DNA from: Falsihalocynthiibacter halioticoli
Lineage (GTDB): Bacteria > Pseudomonadota > Alphaproteobacteria > Rhodobacterales > Rhodobacteraceae
Direction: 5' to 3'
DNA length: 64,000 nucleotides
NCBI RefSeq assembly: GCF_025802015.1
Contig: NZ_JAOYFC010000001.1
Span: 558,001 to 622,000, forward strand
In this document: in pieces, positions 34,316-43,535 of the stretch
How positions within the stretch are numbered: position 1 is the first letter of the stretch
How the letters are laid out: every line of letters begins with the position of its first letter
Notes under the pieces: model-generated
Database searches by the model: none
What the model was told of the DNA's origin: nothing
The model's input: the letters and a program-made list of their open reading frames with translations, nothing else
Program-made: the position numbers and the translations under genes

Positions 34316-35278
34316 TTAGCTTCCGGTCCAGGTCAGGCCGGCGGGATCATCGGTGGTGCGAACGCGGTAGAGGCTCGCTTCGCCGGTCATCGATGGGGCG
34401 AGTGCGTGTTCTTCTCCTGGGTTAATCAGGCACGTATCGCCAGGATTAAGAACGGTTTCGCCCCCCTGCCACCGGAGCTTCCAGTGTCCGCGCATTGGCA
34501 TCAAAACTGTTGGTTTGTCATGGCTGTGCATCTCGTCTGGAATTGAACCTCGGGTTAAGAAATCAATCTCAAAACCCGGCTTGTCCTTGAGCAATGCATC
34601 CTCGCCGATCACCTTGGCGGGTTGCTTGCCGGCAAGCGCCATCAGGTCCCAATACCGCGCGACATAATCACGGATGACACCATCGACAGGAACTTCGGGA
34701 AATGCCTTCAGCTCTTCTTCCGTCAAAAGCGGCATCGGGTTTACGCCTTGGGGTAATGTCTCGCCTTTTTTAGTGTCGTACAGTGTGCCGTTCTCGCCGA
34801 GCACAAGCCCGTGGTTGCTCGCGTCTTCGATAACTTGTGGCGCCCAAGTTACGCCGCCGCCCGCGTCATCTCCGCCGAGGACGGCCATGATCATTCCGTA
34901 GTCGGTTCCGATGTTCTCGAACCCGCGGAAAATGCCGGTTGGAATGTTGAAAATGTCACCTTCCTCGGCCACGAATTCACCCGCAGTTCCATAGCGGCCC
35001 CAGAAGAACCGCCAGCGGCCCTTGAGAACAAAGAACACCTCTGCCGTTGTATGGGAATGAAGCGAGTTTCGGCATTTGGGCGGCTGACCTGCAGCGCCGA
35101 TGTTGAAGCCGATTTGGTCGGTGATGTGTACGTGTTGATCGGGGCTTTCGCTGACGCCGCCGCCAATAATGGTGAAGTTTTCCTTTTGATCGGAGCCTGG
35201 TGTGTGGGCGTCGATAAAGGCTGTTTTACAGGGGCGCAGATCGCCATAACGTACGATGCGGTCTTGAATAGTTGTCAT
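34316..35278 (-). CDS. Two-domain cupin protein
   Basis: 320 residues with GGAGA before the ATG. Two cupin barrels are visible. The N-terminal one has HSHTTAEVFFVLKGRWRFFWG at about 80-100 with PTGIFRGFENIG. The C-terminal one has MHSHDKPTVLMPMRGHWKLR near 250-270 with CLINPGEEHALAPS. The His-rich metal motif is kept best in both HSH segments. Layout is like gentisate-1,2-dioxygenase or other bicupins, but the exact family is not recognisable. It may be a metal-dependent dioxygenase or isomerase in the cluster pathway. Confidence 0.78.
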   Translation of the reverse strand: MTTIQDRIVRYGDLRPCKTAFIDAHTPGSDQKENFTIIGGGVSESPDQHVHITDQIGFNIGAAGQPPKCRNSLHSHTTAEVFFVLKGRWRFFWGRYGTAGEFVAEEGDIFNIPTGIFRGFENIGTDYGMIMAVLGGDDAGGGVTWAPQVIEDASNHGLVLGENGTLYDTKKGETLPQGVNPMPLLTEEELKAFPEVPVDGVIRDYVARYWDLMALAGKQPAKVIGEDALLKDKPGFEIDFLTRGSIPDEMHSHDKPTVLMPMRGHWKLRWQGGETVLNPGDTCLINPGEEHALAPSMTGEASLYRVRTTDDPAGLTWTGS

Positions 35279-35430
35279 TGTTTTGTCTCCTATTGGTTCT
35301 GATTTGAGCGGGTCAAACCAGAAGGCCGGGCGGACGATTGTTCAGGCGTCGCGCGCGACGCGAAGCGCGAAAGGCATGGAACCTCCGGCTGCCCTGACTT
35401 GCGTCTAGATATGGCGTGCGCGCGAGCACC

Positions 35431-36405
35431 TTAGAGCTCTCCTGTTTGAAGCAGGATCTGCTTCCAGACGGCGGTTTCATCAAAAAGTGTGTATTCGCGG
35501 CGCAGCCCCCAAGGGCCAAACTCTGCATGGCTCGCACCAAGGATATATACATCGGCCCCGGTCGGCGCACCAAACACGCCCCAGCCGTCATGCTTGCCAT
35601 GGAGTGTCCAGCGCAACGCAGCGCGCGGCGGCATCATCGGGTCGTCTCGACCGATTTGGTGCTCGATGGTGAACTTTGCGTTCGGGAATGAGGCACGTAA
35701 CCCCATCCAGAAGCGATCAACTGGCCCCCAGCTATGCCCCGTCATGCCGCCGGGGTATTCCGATTGCACGGCGCGGTCGTATTCGCGCTCAATGACCGAC
35801 ATGTCTGCATTCATGATACGGTTGAGAATGTCCGCGTATTTAGCGCCCCATTCGTTGTCATTCCCTTTGCCTTTATAAGGGCCGGGCTTGTCGTTGGCGG
35901 GGGTGAAAGGCTTTACGCATTTCTCAGGTCCACCTTCGCGCGTAATCAAATCGCGTGCAAAATCCTTGGGGGCCCATCCCATTTGCGCAACGATTGCGCC
36001 CTGATCTCGAATGAGCCATTCGTCGTTGATCTGGTTATTGATAGCATGGCAATCAGCGATGATCCGATACGTCAGCGTTTTGCCTGTAGCCTTGCCATAT
36101 ACCCCGTGGCCCAGATGCGTTGCTGTCGACAAAAGGCGGTGCGAAGAGAGCATGCCTTCTTCTGGAGTGCCGGACCAAATCACATCCTCGCCAAGCAGCG
36201 TTCTATCGGGAAATTCCGCAAGCGTCGCCATCGTTGCACCGATCACATCTTGATTGCCGACGACAACAGAGGCTGGCGACCGGACGATGATATCCGGTGC
36301 GTAGTAATCATGCAGCGTAGCGATGCCGCGATCTTCCCAAATCTCCTTGGTTATCCCGATGATATAGTCGGGAAAGTCCTTGAACTTGCTGTCAAATCCC
36401 TTCAT
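35431..36405 (-). CDS. SnoaL/NTF2-fold protein, two domains (paralogue A)
   Basis: 324 residues from the ATG at 36405, which overlaps the LacI stop (ATGA); an ATG three codons earlier is possible. The N-terminal half (MKGFDSKFKDFPDYIIGITK, ... LHDYYAPDIIVRSPAS) and the C-terminal half each look like an NTF2/SnoaL cone fold (polyketide-cyclase or ester-cyclase-like). Such folds serve as cyclases, hydratases, isomerases or epoxide hydrolases. It is one of four relatives in this cluster. Activity unknown. Confidence 0.72.
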   Translation of the reverse strand: MKGFDSKFKDFPDYIIGITKEIWEDRGIATLHDYYAPDIIVRSPASVVVGNQDVIGATMATLAEFPDRTLLGEDVIWSGTPEEGMLSSHRLLSTATHLGHGVYGKATGKTLTYRIIADCHAINNQINDEWLIRDQGAIVAQMGWAPKDFARDLITREGGPEKCVKPFTPANDKPGPYKGKGNDNEWGAKYADILNRIMNADMSVIEREYDRAVQSEYPGGMTGHSWGPVDRFWMGLRASFPNAKFTIEHQIGRDDPMMPPRAALRWTLHGKHDGWGVFGAPTGADVYILGASHAEFGPWGLRREYTLFDETAVWKQILLQTGEL

Positions 36406-37418
36406 GTGCTCCATCCTTCCGGTACACGCGCCGAACCGCGCACGATGAGCGGTCCGTCAATCTCTATTTTCTGTGGTCCTTGCCCCGTTGCGTCGATCTC
36501 GGCGAGCAATAACTCGACGGTTTCTGAAACCATTCGGTTTGCGGGTTGGCGGACCGTTGTGAGGCTGTAGGCAGGCCATGCGGCAATCGGCACATCGTCG
36601 TATCCAACAACCGAAACATCACCAGGAACAGACAATCCAAGCTCAAAACGCAGCACATCCATAACCGCGAAGGCCATGTGGTCGTTACAAACGAAAATGG
36701 CGTCTGGGCGGTCTTCGCCTTGGCACATATTGCGGGCGGCTTCGGCGGCTTTCTCTGATTTGAAATCGCCGTCAGCGCGGGCGAATAGCGAAAGACCGTG
36801 CGCGGCCAATCCCGCACAGAACCCTGTTTCACGGTCGCGCTGAGTCGATGCGCCTTCCCACCCTGCGATATAGCCAATTTTACGGTGTCCCCCAGCAATC
36901 AGGAATTCCGCAACTTTGCGCCCGCCCTCAACGTTGTTGGATGCCACGGACGAGAGGTCCGGGCCATCTTGCGAGCGGTTGAAAAGGACAATCGGAATGC
37001 CTGCTTTGCGGCACCGTTTGGTCAATTCCGATGACATGGCAACAGAAGCCGTGATGATGCCATCGACTTGATAATCAAGAATTTCCTCGACCACAGAGTT
37101 GATGTTCTCGGCATTGTTTGACGCCATGAAAATCAGAACGTGATATCCTTGTTCCTGAAGTGCATTTGACAGTTTTTCCAGCGCTTCAGGGTAGAAGTGG
37201 TTTTCCAGATACGCGACGACAAGGCCAATGATGCGGCTCTTGCCTGAAACCATCGCGCGGGCAAGTGAGTTTGGGCGATAGCCAAGCTCCTCGGCGGCTT
37301 TCTTGACCTTTTCAACGGTCCGTTTGGAGGCCGATGCGCCAGGTGTGAACACGCGGCTAACTGCGGACTGGCTTACGCCTGCGCGCTCTGCGACTTGGGA
37401 GGAGGTGACTTTGCTCAT
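36402..37418 (-). CDS. LacI-family regulator of the SnoaL-rich cluster
   Basis: 338 residues from the ATG at 37418, which overlaps the SDR stop (ATGA). The helix-turn-helix is at about 3-50 (VTSSQVAERAGVSQSAVSRV, YRPNSLARAMVSGKS). The ligand domain follows, with VGYDDVPIAAWPAYSLTTVR near 275. It sits within the operon it probably controls. The likely operators are the two TTTGCA...TGCAAA sites at 45903 and 45958. Confidence 0.92.
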   Translation of the reverse strand: MSKVTSSQVAERAGVSQSAVSRVFTPGASASKRTVEKVKKAAEELGYRPNSLARAMVSGKSRIIGLVVAYLENHFYPEALEKLSNALQEQGYHVLIFMASNNAENINSVVEEILDYQVDGIITASVAMSSELTKRCRKAGIPIVLFNRSQDGPDLSSVASNNVEGGRKVAEFLIAGGHRKIGYIAGWEGASTQRDRETGFCAGLAAHGLSLFARADGDFKSEKAAEAARNMCQGEDRPDAIFVCNDHMAFAVMDVLRFELGLSVPGDVSVVGYDDVPIAAWPAYSLTTVRQPANRMVSETVELLLAEIDATGQGPQKIEIDGPLIVRGSARVPEGWST

Positions 37419-38185
37419 TCCGCTGTCCACCCTCCGTCGATCATGAGCGATGTGCCGGTTACAAGGCTTGAGGCATCAGACGCGAGAAACTGCACGGCGC
37501 CCATGATGTCTTCTACCTCACCAACGCGGTTGAGCTTGATCTTGTCTTCGATCCACGCGCGTTTTTCAGGCTGCTCAAATGTGGTGCGCGTTAAGTCAGT
37601 CAGAATGAACGTCGGACAGATCGTGTTGACCCGAATGCCCGCTTTGCCCCACTCGATCGCCATGGATTTGGTAAATCCCTCAACTGCGTGTTTCGTTGCG
37701 CAGTAAACAGCGCGATCTAGCCCGCCCACATGGGCCATCTGCGAGGATATGTTGATAAGGCTGCCGGGTTTTCCGGCCTTGATCAGCCCTTTTGCAACGG
37801 CTTGTGTGAGGAAATACGCGCCTTTTATGTTGAGGTCAGCGACCGCGTCAAAATCCGCTTCTGTTGTGTCGATCGCGGGGCTGTGGCGGGCTAATCCTGC
37901 GGAGTTGACGAGGATGTCAAATGGGCCGCTCTCCTCAATCGCGGCTCCCGTGCTTTCGATATCAGAGACATCAAGCGGCAGCGCATGCGCCTTCATGCCT
38001 GCGTTTGTCATTTTCTCGACCAAAGCCTCTAGCGTTTCTACGCGCCGCGCGGCGAGGGTGACTTCGGCCCCCGCTTCACCAAGAGCCGCAGCACAGGCAA
38101 GGCCGATTCCGGCGCTGGCTCCTGCGACGAGGGCGCGTTTGCCATCAAGGCGAAACGAAGGGGTTTTGGGCAATTGCTGCATCAA
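37415..38185 (-). CDS. Short-chain dehydrogenase/reductase (gluconate 5-dehydrogenase-like)
   Basis: 256 residues. The coenzyme motif GASAGIGLA is near residue 19, NSAG near 90, Ser in INISSQMAHVGG near 145 and YCATK near 160. The C-terminus ends with TGTSLMIDGGWTAE, typical for SDRs. It probably oxidises or reduces a hydroxyl of a polyol- or sugar-like intermediate. It overlaps both neighbours by four bases. It could also supply the missing 2-keto-3-deoxyfuconate dehydrogenase, but its operon argues otherwise. Confidence 0.9.
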   Translation of the reverse strand: MMQQLPKTPSFRLDGKRALVAGASAGIGLACAAALGEAGAEVTLAARRVETLEALVEKMTNAGMKAHALPLDVSDIESTGAAIEESGPFDILVNSAGLARHSPAIDTTEADFDAVADLNIKGAYFLTQAVAKGLIKAGKPGSLINISSQMAHVGGLDRAVYCATKHAVEGFTKSMAIEWGKAGIRVNTICPTFILTDLTRTTFEQPEKRAWIEDKIKLNRVGEVEDIMGAVQFLASDASSLVTGTSLMIDGGWTAE

Positions 38186-39231
38186 CTCATTCCATCTGGG
38201 ATATTCAGGCGCTGCATGTGCCGCACCTTGTTGAACTCTCGCAGACGCGCAAACACGTCCACACCGAGTTGATGATACGCATCCAATAGATCAACCAACA
38301 CCCAATTTTCGCGGATTTTGCCGTTTTCGATGCGCCAGAAATCCAGACTGCGCATGGTGATTTTCTTGCCCGAGGGGGCAATGCCGAGCCAGCCACCGTG
38401 AGTGACGGTTTGGATCATGTCCGGCCAGCCAGTGACGGCAGCGTAGTCGCCATCGCCAAAGAAATGATAATCGATCTCGTCCACATATTGACCACGATCC
38501 GGCATGCCGGACAGAAAAGGGATTTGGTGCCAGTTGCGGAAACCCCGAATGCCGCGCCCTGTTCCGATGCCAGAAGGGCCATACCAACTCATCTTTTCGT
38601 GCCAGAACCGCTCCATCTCCATGACTTCCGGGCCGCCCTCGCTTGGATGGCGCTTCATGTGTTCGAGCATATCGATAATGTGCTGACGCGCTTGGGTCCC
38701 TTTTTCCATGTCATACGGGCCTTGCACGATGCCATCGTTTGTTGCAGGGCCCGGAATATGCCATTCGCGCCCAAGAGATGGGGCAAGTGGCCAAGCATTT
38801 GCTTGCATCATGACTTCGGGAATGTCCCACAGCGCCTGAAATTCGACGATCTTGCCGTTTTCGACACGGAAGAATTCGTGAAACCGCATATGGACCTGAT
38901 GACCGGTCGGGGGAATATCAAGCCAAGGGGCCTCGAAGGTTCCGGTGTAGTATCCACCGCATCCAACCCACTCCGCGCCATCTTCGTCTGGGCCAGCCAT
39001 GACGATGTAGTCGCGCCGCTCAAGGTCTGGCCACGCATCCAATAAATCTCTGTAGGCGGTGTCATAGAATGCGTCACTGCCGACGCTGTCGCCAAAGGGA
39101 AAGCACAGATGGAAGACTGCGTCAGGCGCCGATGCATTGGCGAGCGCTTTGCGCACATCGGCTTCGTTGAAATCATACATCGCCGCCCGAATTGGCGCGA
39201 TCAGCTCTTTGTTCTTGGTTTGAACATCCAT
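38182..39231 (-). CDS. SnoaL/NTF2-fold protein, two domains (paralogue B)
   Basis: 349 residues from the ATG at 39231; an ATG 11 codons upstream (39264) has a GGAAGG site but only two bases of spacing. Both halves are SnoaL-like: FHEFFRVENGKIVEFQALWD in the first and ITMRSLDFWRIENGKIRENW in the second. The second half aligns by eye with the 178-residue protein at 40616-41152. It is in the same operon as the SDR, with which it overlaps. Function unknown. Confidence 0.75.
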   Translation of the reverse strand: MDVQTKNKELIAPIRAAMYDFNEADVRKALANASAPDAVFHLCFPFGDSVGSDAFYDTAYRDLLDAWPDLERRDYIVMAGPDEDGAEWVGCGGYYTGTFEAPWLDIPPTGHQVHMRFHEFFRVENGKIVEFQALWDIPEVMMQANAWPLAPSLGREWHIPGPATNDGIVQGPYDMEKGTQARQHIIDMLEHMKRHPSEGGPEVMEMERFWHEKMSWYGPSGIGTGRGIRGFRNWHQIPFLSGMPDRGQYVDEIDYHFFGDGDYAAVTGWPDMIQTVTHGGWLGIAPSGKKITMRSLDFWRIENGKIRENWVLVDLLDAYHQLGVDVFARLREFNKVRHMQRLNIPDGMS

Positions 39232-39282
39232 TTTAGTTGTCTCGTATCGTTCGGAAGCACGCATGGCCTTCCGGTTGCAATA

Positions 39283-40611
39283 TTAATCTGATGTGTCCTG
39301 ATGCGGTGCGCCTTCGCCATAAGGTACGTTCACACCGCCATAGCGACGGACACGAAGGTTGCATTGCTCAGCGTGGCCGACGAACCCTTCAAGCATACAG
39401 AGCCGAGAGCCATAGGCGCCAATCTCGGCGGCGGCCTTGTCGGTTGTGACCTTCTGGTAGCTGTGTGTTTTAAGGTATTTACCAACCCAGAGCCCGCCGG
39501 TGTAGCGACCCGCCTTTTTGGTGGGGAGCGTGTGATTGGTGCCGATCACCTTGTCGCCATTGGCCACATTGGTGCGCGGGCCAAGGAACAGAGCACCGTA
39601 GCAGGTCATGTTTTCAAGGAACCAGTCGTCGCGGTCGGTCATCACTTGAACATGCTCTGATGCAATATCGTCGGCAACCTCGAGCATCTCTTCATACGTG
39701 TCGCAAAGGATCACTTCGCCATAGTCCTCCCAGCTTACACGCGCGGTGCCGGCAGTTGGGAGAATTTCAAGGATGCGGTCGATCTCGGCTAATGTCTCTT
39801 CAGCGAGTTTGCGTGAATTGGTAACGAGAACAGCAGGGGAGTTGTATCCATGCTCTGCCTGACCCAGCAGGTCGGTGGCACACATCTCTGCGTCAACTGT
39901 CTCATCGGCAATCACCATAGTTTCGGTCGGACCTGCGAAAAGGTCGATCCCGACGCGGCCGAAAAGCTGCCGTTTGGCCTCGGCGACAAAGGCGTTGCCC
40001 GGGCCGACCAACAGATGCACAGGGGCGATGCTTTCCGTGCCGAGCGCCATTGCGCCAACGGCCTGTATGCCGCCAAGTACATAGATTTCATCTGCACCGC
40101 CTAAATGCATAGCCGCGATAACTGCCGGATTTGGTTCGCCGTTGAAGGGCGGGGTGCAGGCAATGATCCGCGGAACACCTGCGACCTTGGCGGTTGCCAC
40201 CGACATATGCGCGCTGGCGACCATCGGGAATTTACCGCCCGGCACATAACAGCCAACAGATTGCACCGGAATATTCTTGTGGCCAAGGATTACGCCGGGA
40301 AGGGTCTCGACTTCGATATCTTTCATGCTGTCGCGCTGCGCCTGCGCGAAATTCACAACCTGCTCTTGAGCGAACTTGATGTCCTCCAAATCACGCGGGC
40401 TTACCTTGGCGATTAGCGCTTCAATCTCATCTTGCGTCAGGCAGTAGCTCTCGCGGTCATAACCGTCGAATTTGTTGGCCAACTCGCGCACCGCAACGTC
40501 GCCGCGCGTTTCGATGTCCTTCAAAGTCGCGGCCACAACCTCTGCGGTTTTCGCGTCATCTTCGGCGCGGTCTGCAGCGGGTTTGCCGTTTTTGAGGTGT
40601 GTGATTGTCAT
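39283..40611 (-). CDS. Histidinol-dehydrogenase-like enzyme (HpsN-type)
   Basis: 442 residues from the ATG at 40611, with AGGA upstream. The HisD fold is clear: VPGGKFPMVASAHM near 125, GPGNAFVAEAKR near 215 and GPTETMVIADE near 240. The zinc ligands can be matched: Gln and His in LGQAEHGYNSP, Asp in NGDKVIGTNH, and the late His in EGFVGHAEQC. Family enzymes oxidise a primary alcohol to the acid in two NAD steps; HpsN does this to sulfopropanediol. The catabolic operon, with no other his gene, argues against histidine synthesis. It probably oxidises a hydroxymethyl group of the pathway substrate. Confidence 0.85.
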   Translation of the reverse strand: MTITHLKNGKPAADRAEDDAKTAEVVAATLKDIETRGDVAVRELANKFDGYDRESYCLTQDEIEALIAKVSPRDLEDIKFAQEQVVNFAQAQRDSMKDIEVETLPGVILGHKNIPVQSVGCYVPGGKFPMVASAHMSVATAKVAGVPRIIACTPPFNGEPNPAVIAAMHLGGADEIYVLGGIQAVGAMALGTESIAPVHLLVGPGNAFVAEAKRQLFGRVGIDLFAGPTETMVIADETVDAEMCATDLLGQAEHGYNSPAVLVTNSRKLAEETLAEIDRILEILPTAGTARVSWEDYGEVILCDTYEEMLEVADDIASEHVQVMTDRDDWFLENMTCYGALFLGPRTNVANGDKVIGTNHTLPTKKAGRYTGGLWVGKYLKTHSYQKVTTDKAAAEIGAYGSRLCMLEGFVGHAEQCNLRVRRYGGVNVPYGEGAPHQDTSD

Positions 40612-40615
40612 AGCT

Positions 40616-41152
40616 TTATCCTTGCTGGTCTGGCCGTGGGGCAAGACGTTCACCCCGGTCATAGGCTTCCCAGCCTTCTCCGTTAAAAAAATCCACGCCG
40701 AGTTGTGCGGCGACATGTGCGAAATCCACGTTCACCCAGTTGTCGACGATTTTGCCGTCCACGACTTTCCAGAAATCCATATAGCGGATTTCAACGCGCT
40801 TTCCTGTGGGCGCGATGCCCATAAACGTGCCGGAATGGGTGGCCTCTTGTCGTCCGAAGGCGGCGGCCCATTCGCCCATGTAGAGGCGGGCTTCGTCGAT
40901 ACAGGTCTTGTCGGAAAACGCCGCCTGAAAGGGGCGTTGCCAATTGTCCTGAAACTCTTTCAGGCCTGTTTTCGTGCCGCAGCCTTGATTGCCCATCCAT
41001 CGAAAACCGTCAGCGAAAAACTCGCCTATGTCGTTGATGCGGTGATCGTTCAACCCGTCGACCATACTCTCGATGACGCGGCGGGTTTCGTCTGTTTTGC
41101 TCAAGTCCGTGTCTCGGGTCAGCACCGCTTGTTCGGGGCGGGAACCTTTCAT
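40616..41152 (-). CDS. SnoaL-like protein, single domain (paralogue C)
   Basis: 178 residues from the ATG at 41152 with GGAGAAGAG upstream; a GTG one codon earlier is possible. One SnoaL/NTF2 domain is present: DHRINDIGEFFADGFRWMG and VEIRYMDFWKVVDGKIVDNW. It matches the second half of the 349-residue paralogue at 38182. It begins about 130 bases after the permease gene and ends five bases before the HisD-like start. Function unknown. Confidence 0.75.
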   Translation of the reverse strand: MKGSRPEQAVLTRDTDLSKTDETRRVIESMVDGLNDHRINDIGEFFADGFRWMGNQGCGTKTGLKEFQDNWQRPFQAAFSDKTCIDEARLYMGEWAAAFGRQEATHSGTFMGIAPTGKRVEIRYMDFWKVVDGKIVDNWVNVDFAHVAAQLGVDFFNGEGWEAYDRGERLAPRPDQQG

Positions 41153-41218
41153 CACTCTTCTCCTGTCAATGTTCCTTGGAATTCTGCTGGGAGAAGGTCA
41201 CCGAGCAGAAAATCCCGT

Positions 41219-41243
41219 GGCATCCGGTTTAACGCGGGATGCC
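41219..41243 (-). repeat. Intercistronic inverted repeat between permease and SnoaL gene
   Basis: GGCATCC (41219-41225) and GGATGCC (41237-41243) form a 7-bp stem in the 129-base spacer separating the transporter part from the enzyme part of the operon. No T-run is present. Confidence 0.5.
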
Positions 41244-41281
41244 GTGACAGGGCGCTATGTCGGGCAACGCGGCTCATCTGA

Positions 41282-42436
41282 TCACCCTTTCACGGCGCCT
41301 GCGGTCAGGCCGCTGACGATCTGACGCTGGAACAGCATCACAAGGAAGAACAGTGGAGCGGTAATTGAAACCGCCGCCGCAACCGCCACAACCTGATCGG
41401 TGGTGGTTGTTTCGCGGCTGAACATGCCTGCGATTGCGGGCACCATGGTTTGGTTTTGCGCATCAAGCAAAAGCGACGTTACAAGGAAATCGTTATAGCC
41501 GAGCAGGAAGGAAAACAGCCCGGTTGTAATCACACCCGGCCACATCACCGGCATAATCACACGGCGGAAGGCCTGAAAATGGCTGCAGCCGTCAACGCGC
41601 GCAGCTTCGTCAAGCTCGGCCGGAATGTTTTGGAAGAACGAGCGCAGCATCCAGATGGTGAAGGGTTGGTTGATGGCCACCAAAACCGCGATAACCGCGA
41701 ATGGCTTGCCGTAGAGGGTCGGGGCGTTTTCACCAAGGATCGGCGCAAGCCATTCTGAAGAGCTGATGAATACGGGAAGATAGCCCGCCACCAATACAGA
41801 GTGGGGCAGGGCGCGGAAAATCAGCGCTGTAATGAGGATGGCAAAGGCCAAGCGTGAGCCGGAGCGCGCGAGACCATATCCCGCAAGCGTTCCGAACGTA
41901 AGCGAGACGACGACAACGCCGGTGGTAACGATCATCGAATTCTTGAAGTTATTTGAGAACCCGCGTTCCACCCAGACCGTTTTGTAATGTTCGGTTGTAA
42001 GGCCAATAATGTCGCGTCCGAGCGGCCCGAGCATCGGGTTAAGAACGTCAAGAATCGCGGGAAGAATTGCAAAGAACGTCACGAGGAAGCCCAGAACCAA
42101 AGCAAGCCCGCCGATTACCCAACCGACCCATTTTTGCCCCGCTGGAGAATAGGCTTCGACCATACCTGGCAGCTTCTTGGTTGCGATCCGCACGGTGGCC
42201 CAGATCACGATGATGCCGAAGATAATATCAAGCAGCGAAAGCCCGTTGCCGCCCGCTCTGGTGCTTGGTCCGAATATAACATTCAGCGGGTTCGACGAGA
42301 ACGCATCGACTGGCGATTTGAAGCTCATCACCATGATCCAGAAGATCGGGAAGGCAGCGACAAGGCACCAAACGGCAAGGAAGGTCGCGGAGGTAATTCT
42401 TAGGACCAGTGGCTGACGAAGCGCGCGTGATGACAT
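41282..42436 (-). CDS. Sugar ABC transporter permease (MalG type) with an inserted membrane segment
   Basis: 384 residues from the ATG at 42436, two bases after the preceding gene. Usual MalG permeases have about 280 residues. Here the first helix (about 18-38) is followed by an insert of roughly 100 residues with two or three extra hydrophobic stretches (LLDIIFGIIVIWATVRIA and WVIGGLALVLGFLVTFFAIL). The normal core resumes near HYKTVWVERGFSNNFKNSMI. The EAA loop is LDEAARVDGCSHFQAFRRVI. It is a channel subunit of the cluster importer. Confidence 0.88.
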   Translation of the reverse strand: MSSRALRQPLVLRITSATFLAVWCLVAAFPIFWIMVMSFKSPVDAFSSNPLNVIFGPSTRAGGNGLSLLDIIFGIIVIWATVRIATKKLPGMVEAYSPAGQKWVGWVIGGLALVLGFLVTFFAILPAILDVLNPMLGPLGRDIIGLTTEHYKTVWVERGFSNNFKNSMIVTTGVVVVSLTFGTLAGYGLARSGSRLAFAILITALIFRALPHSVLVAGYLPVFISSSEWLAPILGENAPTLYGKPFAVIAVLVAINQPFTIWMLRSFFQNIPAELDEAARVDGCSHFQAFRRVIMPVMWPGVITTGLFSFLLGYNDFLVTSLLLDAQNQTMVPAIAGMFSRETTTTDQVVAVAAAVSITAPLFFLVMLFQRQIVSGLTAGAVKG

Positions 42437-42437
42437 C

Positions 42438-43460
42438 TTAGTGGCCTCCTTTGTGGTCGTTCCATGTGCGGCGGAGCAGCGGCACCAGAAGTATGGCAAT
42501 CCCGATCATTGTAATCATCGCGGAGGCCGATGCGCGGCTTACGGAACGGTTGCCCGCTTGGTCCGGCACGAGGAAATCATAGGTGAGCCACTGCAAGCTG
42601 ATCACGTAACCCTGACTAGAGAAGCCAACGACCTCTTCGAATACTCGATAGGAATCCATCAGGTGGATCATCGATACAAAAACGATAAGTGGCGTGAGGT
42701 GCGGAATGACGACGTATTTCAAACGCTGCCAACGACTTGCACCATCGATCACGGCGCTTTCAAGCGCGTCCGTGTTGACTGTCTGAAGCCCTGCATAGAA
42801 GACGATCCCCGCGAACGGTGCAACGTGCCAGACCCGATAGAGCATCATCAATAGTTCGATGGTCCAAGCCTGCGCAAATAGGGATACATCGCGCCCGAGG
42901 TACCACTCGATGAAAGCAGTCAGAATGCCGTCTCCACGAAAGAGCCAGTTGATGCTCAGCGCGCCAATGACCGGCGTAATGATAAACGGCAGGAGCGAGA
43001 GAAAAATGACAGGGCCTTTGATCGCGCTCGTTGCGTTGTTGATCATTAAGGCAATGCCAAGCCCGCCCGCAAGAACGAGCGGCAGGGTGATAAGCGTAAA
43101 GGTGAGTGTGAAACGAAGGGCTTTCCAGAAATCAATCGACTGAAGCGCAATCAAACCATCGGTCTTTACCGCGTTCCATGCGCGTTCGAGTTCAAGAACA
43201 TTGGAGTAGCTTTGCAGCCCGACGAATTCGGTTGTTTCAATAATATTGCCTTCGTCGTCCAACTTCGGGACGGATTTCTTTTCGGTGACACAGATCTGGT
43301 CGGGGAATCCCGGAGAGCAGGATTCAACCTCGACTGTCTCGTAAATCGGCTTGGTATTATAGAAGCTTTGCTTCAGGACGCTTGCGAGAGGGAAGGCGAT
43401 GAAGAGGATCATCATAATGACAGAGGGCCCGACGAAAGCTGCGAAAGTCTTGAAATTCAT
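42438..43460 (-). CDS. Sugar ABC transporter permease (MalF type)
   Basis: 340 residues. The first membrane helix is at about 5-30. A periplasmic loop of about 90 residues follows, with two cysteines (ESCSPGFPDQICVTE) that could form a disulfide. Five more helices follow, with an EAA loop LESAVIDGASRWQRLKYVVI. Slightly longer than usual because of the loop. It pairs with the MalG-type permease downstream. Confidence 0.9.
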   Translation of the reverse strand: MNFKTFAAFVGPSVIMMILFIAFPLASVLKQSFYNTKPIYETVEVESCSPGFPDQICVTEKKSVPKLDDEGNIIETTEFVGLQSYSNVLELERAWNAVKTDGLIALQSIDFWKALRFTLTFTLITLPLVLAGGLGIALMINNATSAIKGPVIFLSLLPFIITPVIGALSINWLFRGDGILTAFIEWYLGRDVSLFAQAWTIELLMMLYRVWHVAPFAGIVFYAGLQTVNTDALESAVIDGASRWQRLKYVVIPHLTPLIVFVSMIHLMDSYRVFEEVVGFSSQGYVISLQWLTYDFLVPDQAGNRSVSRASASAMITMIGIAILLVPLLRRTWNDHKGGH

Positions 43461-43500
43461 GGCTCTGCCTTTCTGGTGATCCTAAAGTTTCGTTAAAGCC

Positions 43501-43523
43501 GGGGGAGGGCCGAAACCTCCCCC
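43501..43523 (-). terminator. Intercistronic hairpin after the binding-protein gene
   Basis: GGGGGAGG (43501-43508) pairs with CCTCCCCC (43516-43523) between the binding-protein stop and the MalF-type start. No clear T-run follows on the minus strand. Confidence 0.7.
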
Positions 43524-43535
43524 CGACAGGGAGTG

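Noticed and set aside
35279..35430. GC-rich repeats near 35345-35375 between the cupin and SnoaL genes
   Set aside because: They are short runs of GCGCG/CGCGC without a clear stem-loop and T-run or a repeat unit, so no feature is called.
39283..40611. Calling the HisD-like gene a histidine biosynthesis gene
   Set aside because: No other his gene is near, and it lies between SnoaL-like genes in a transporter operon.
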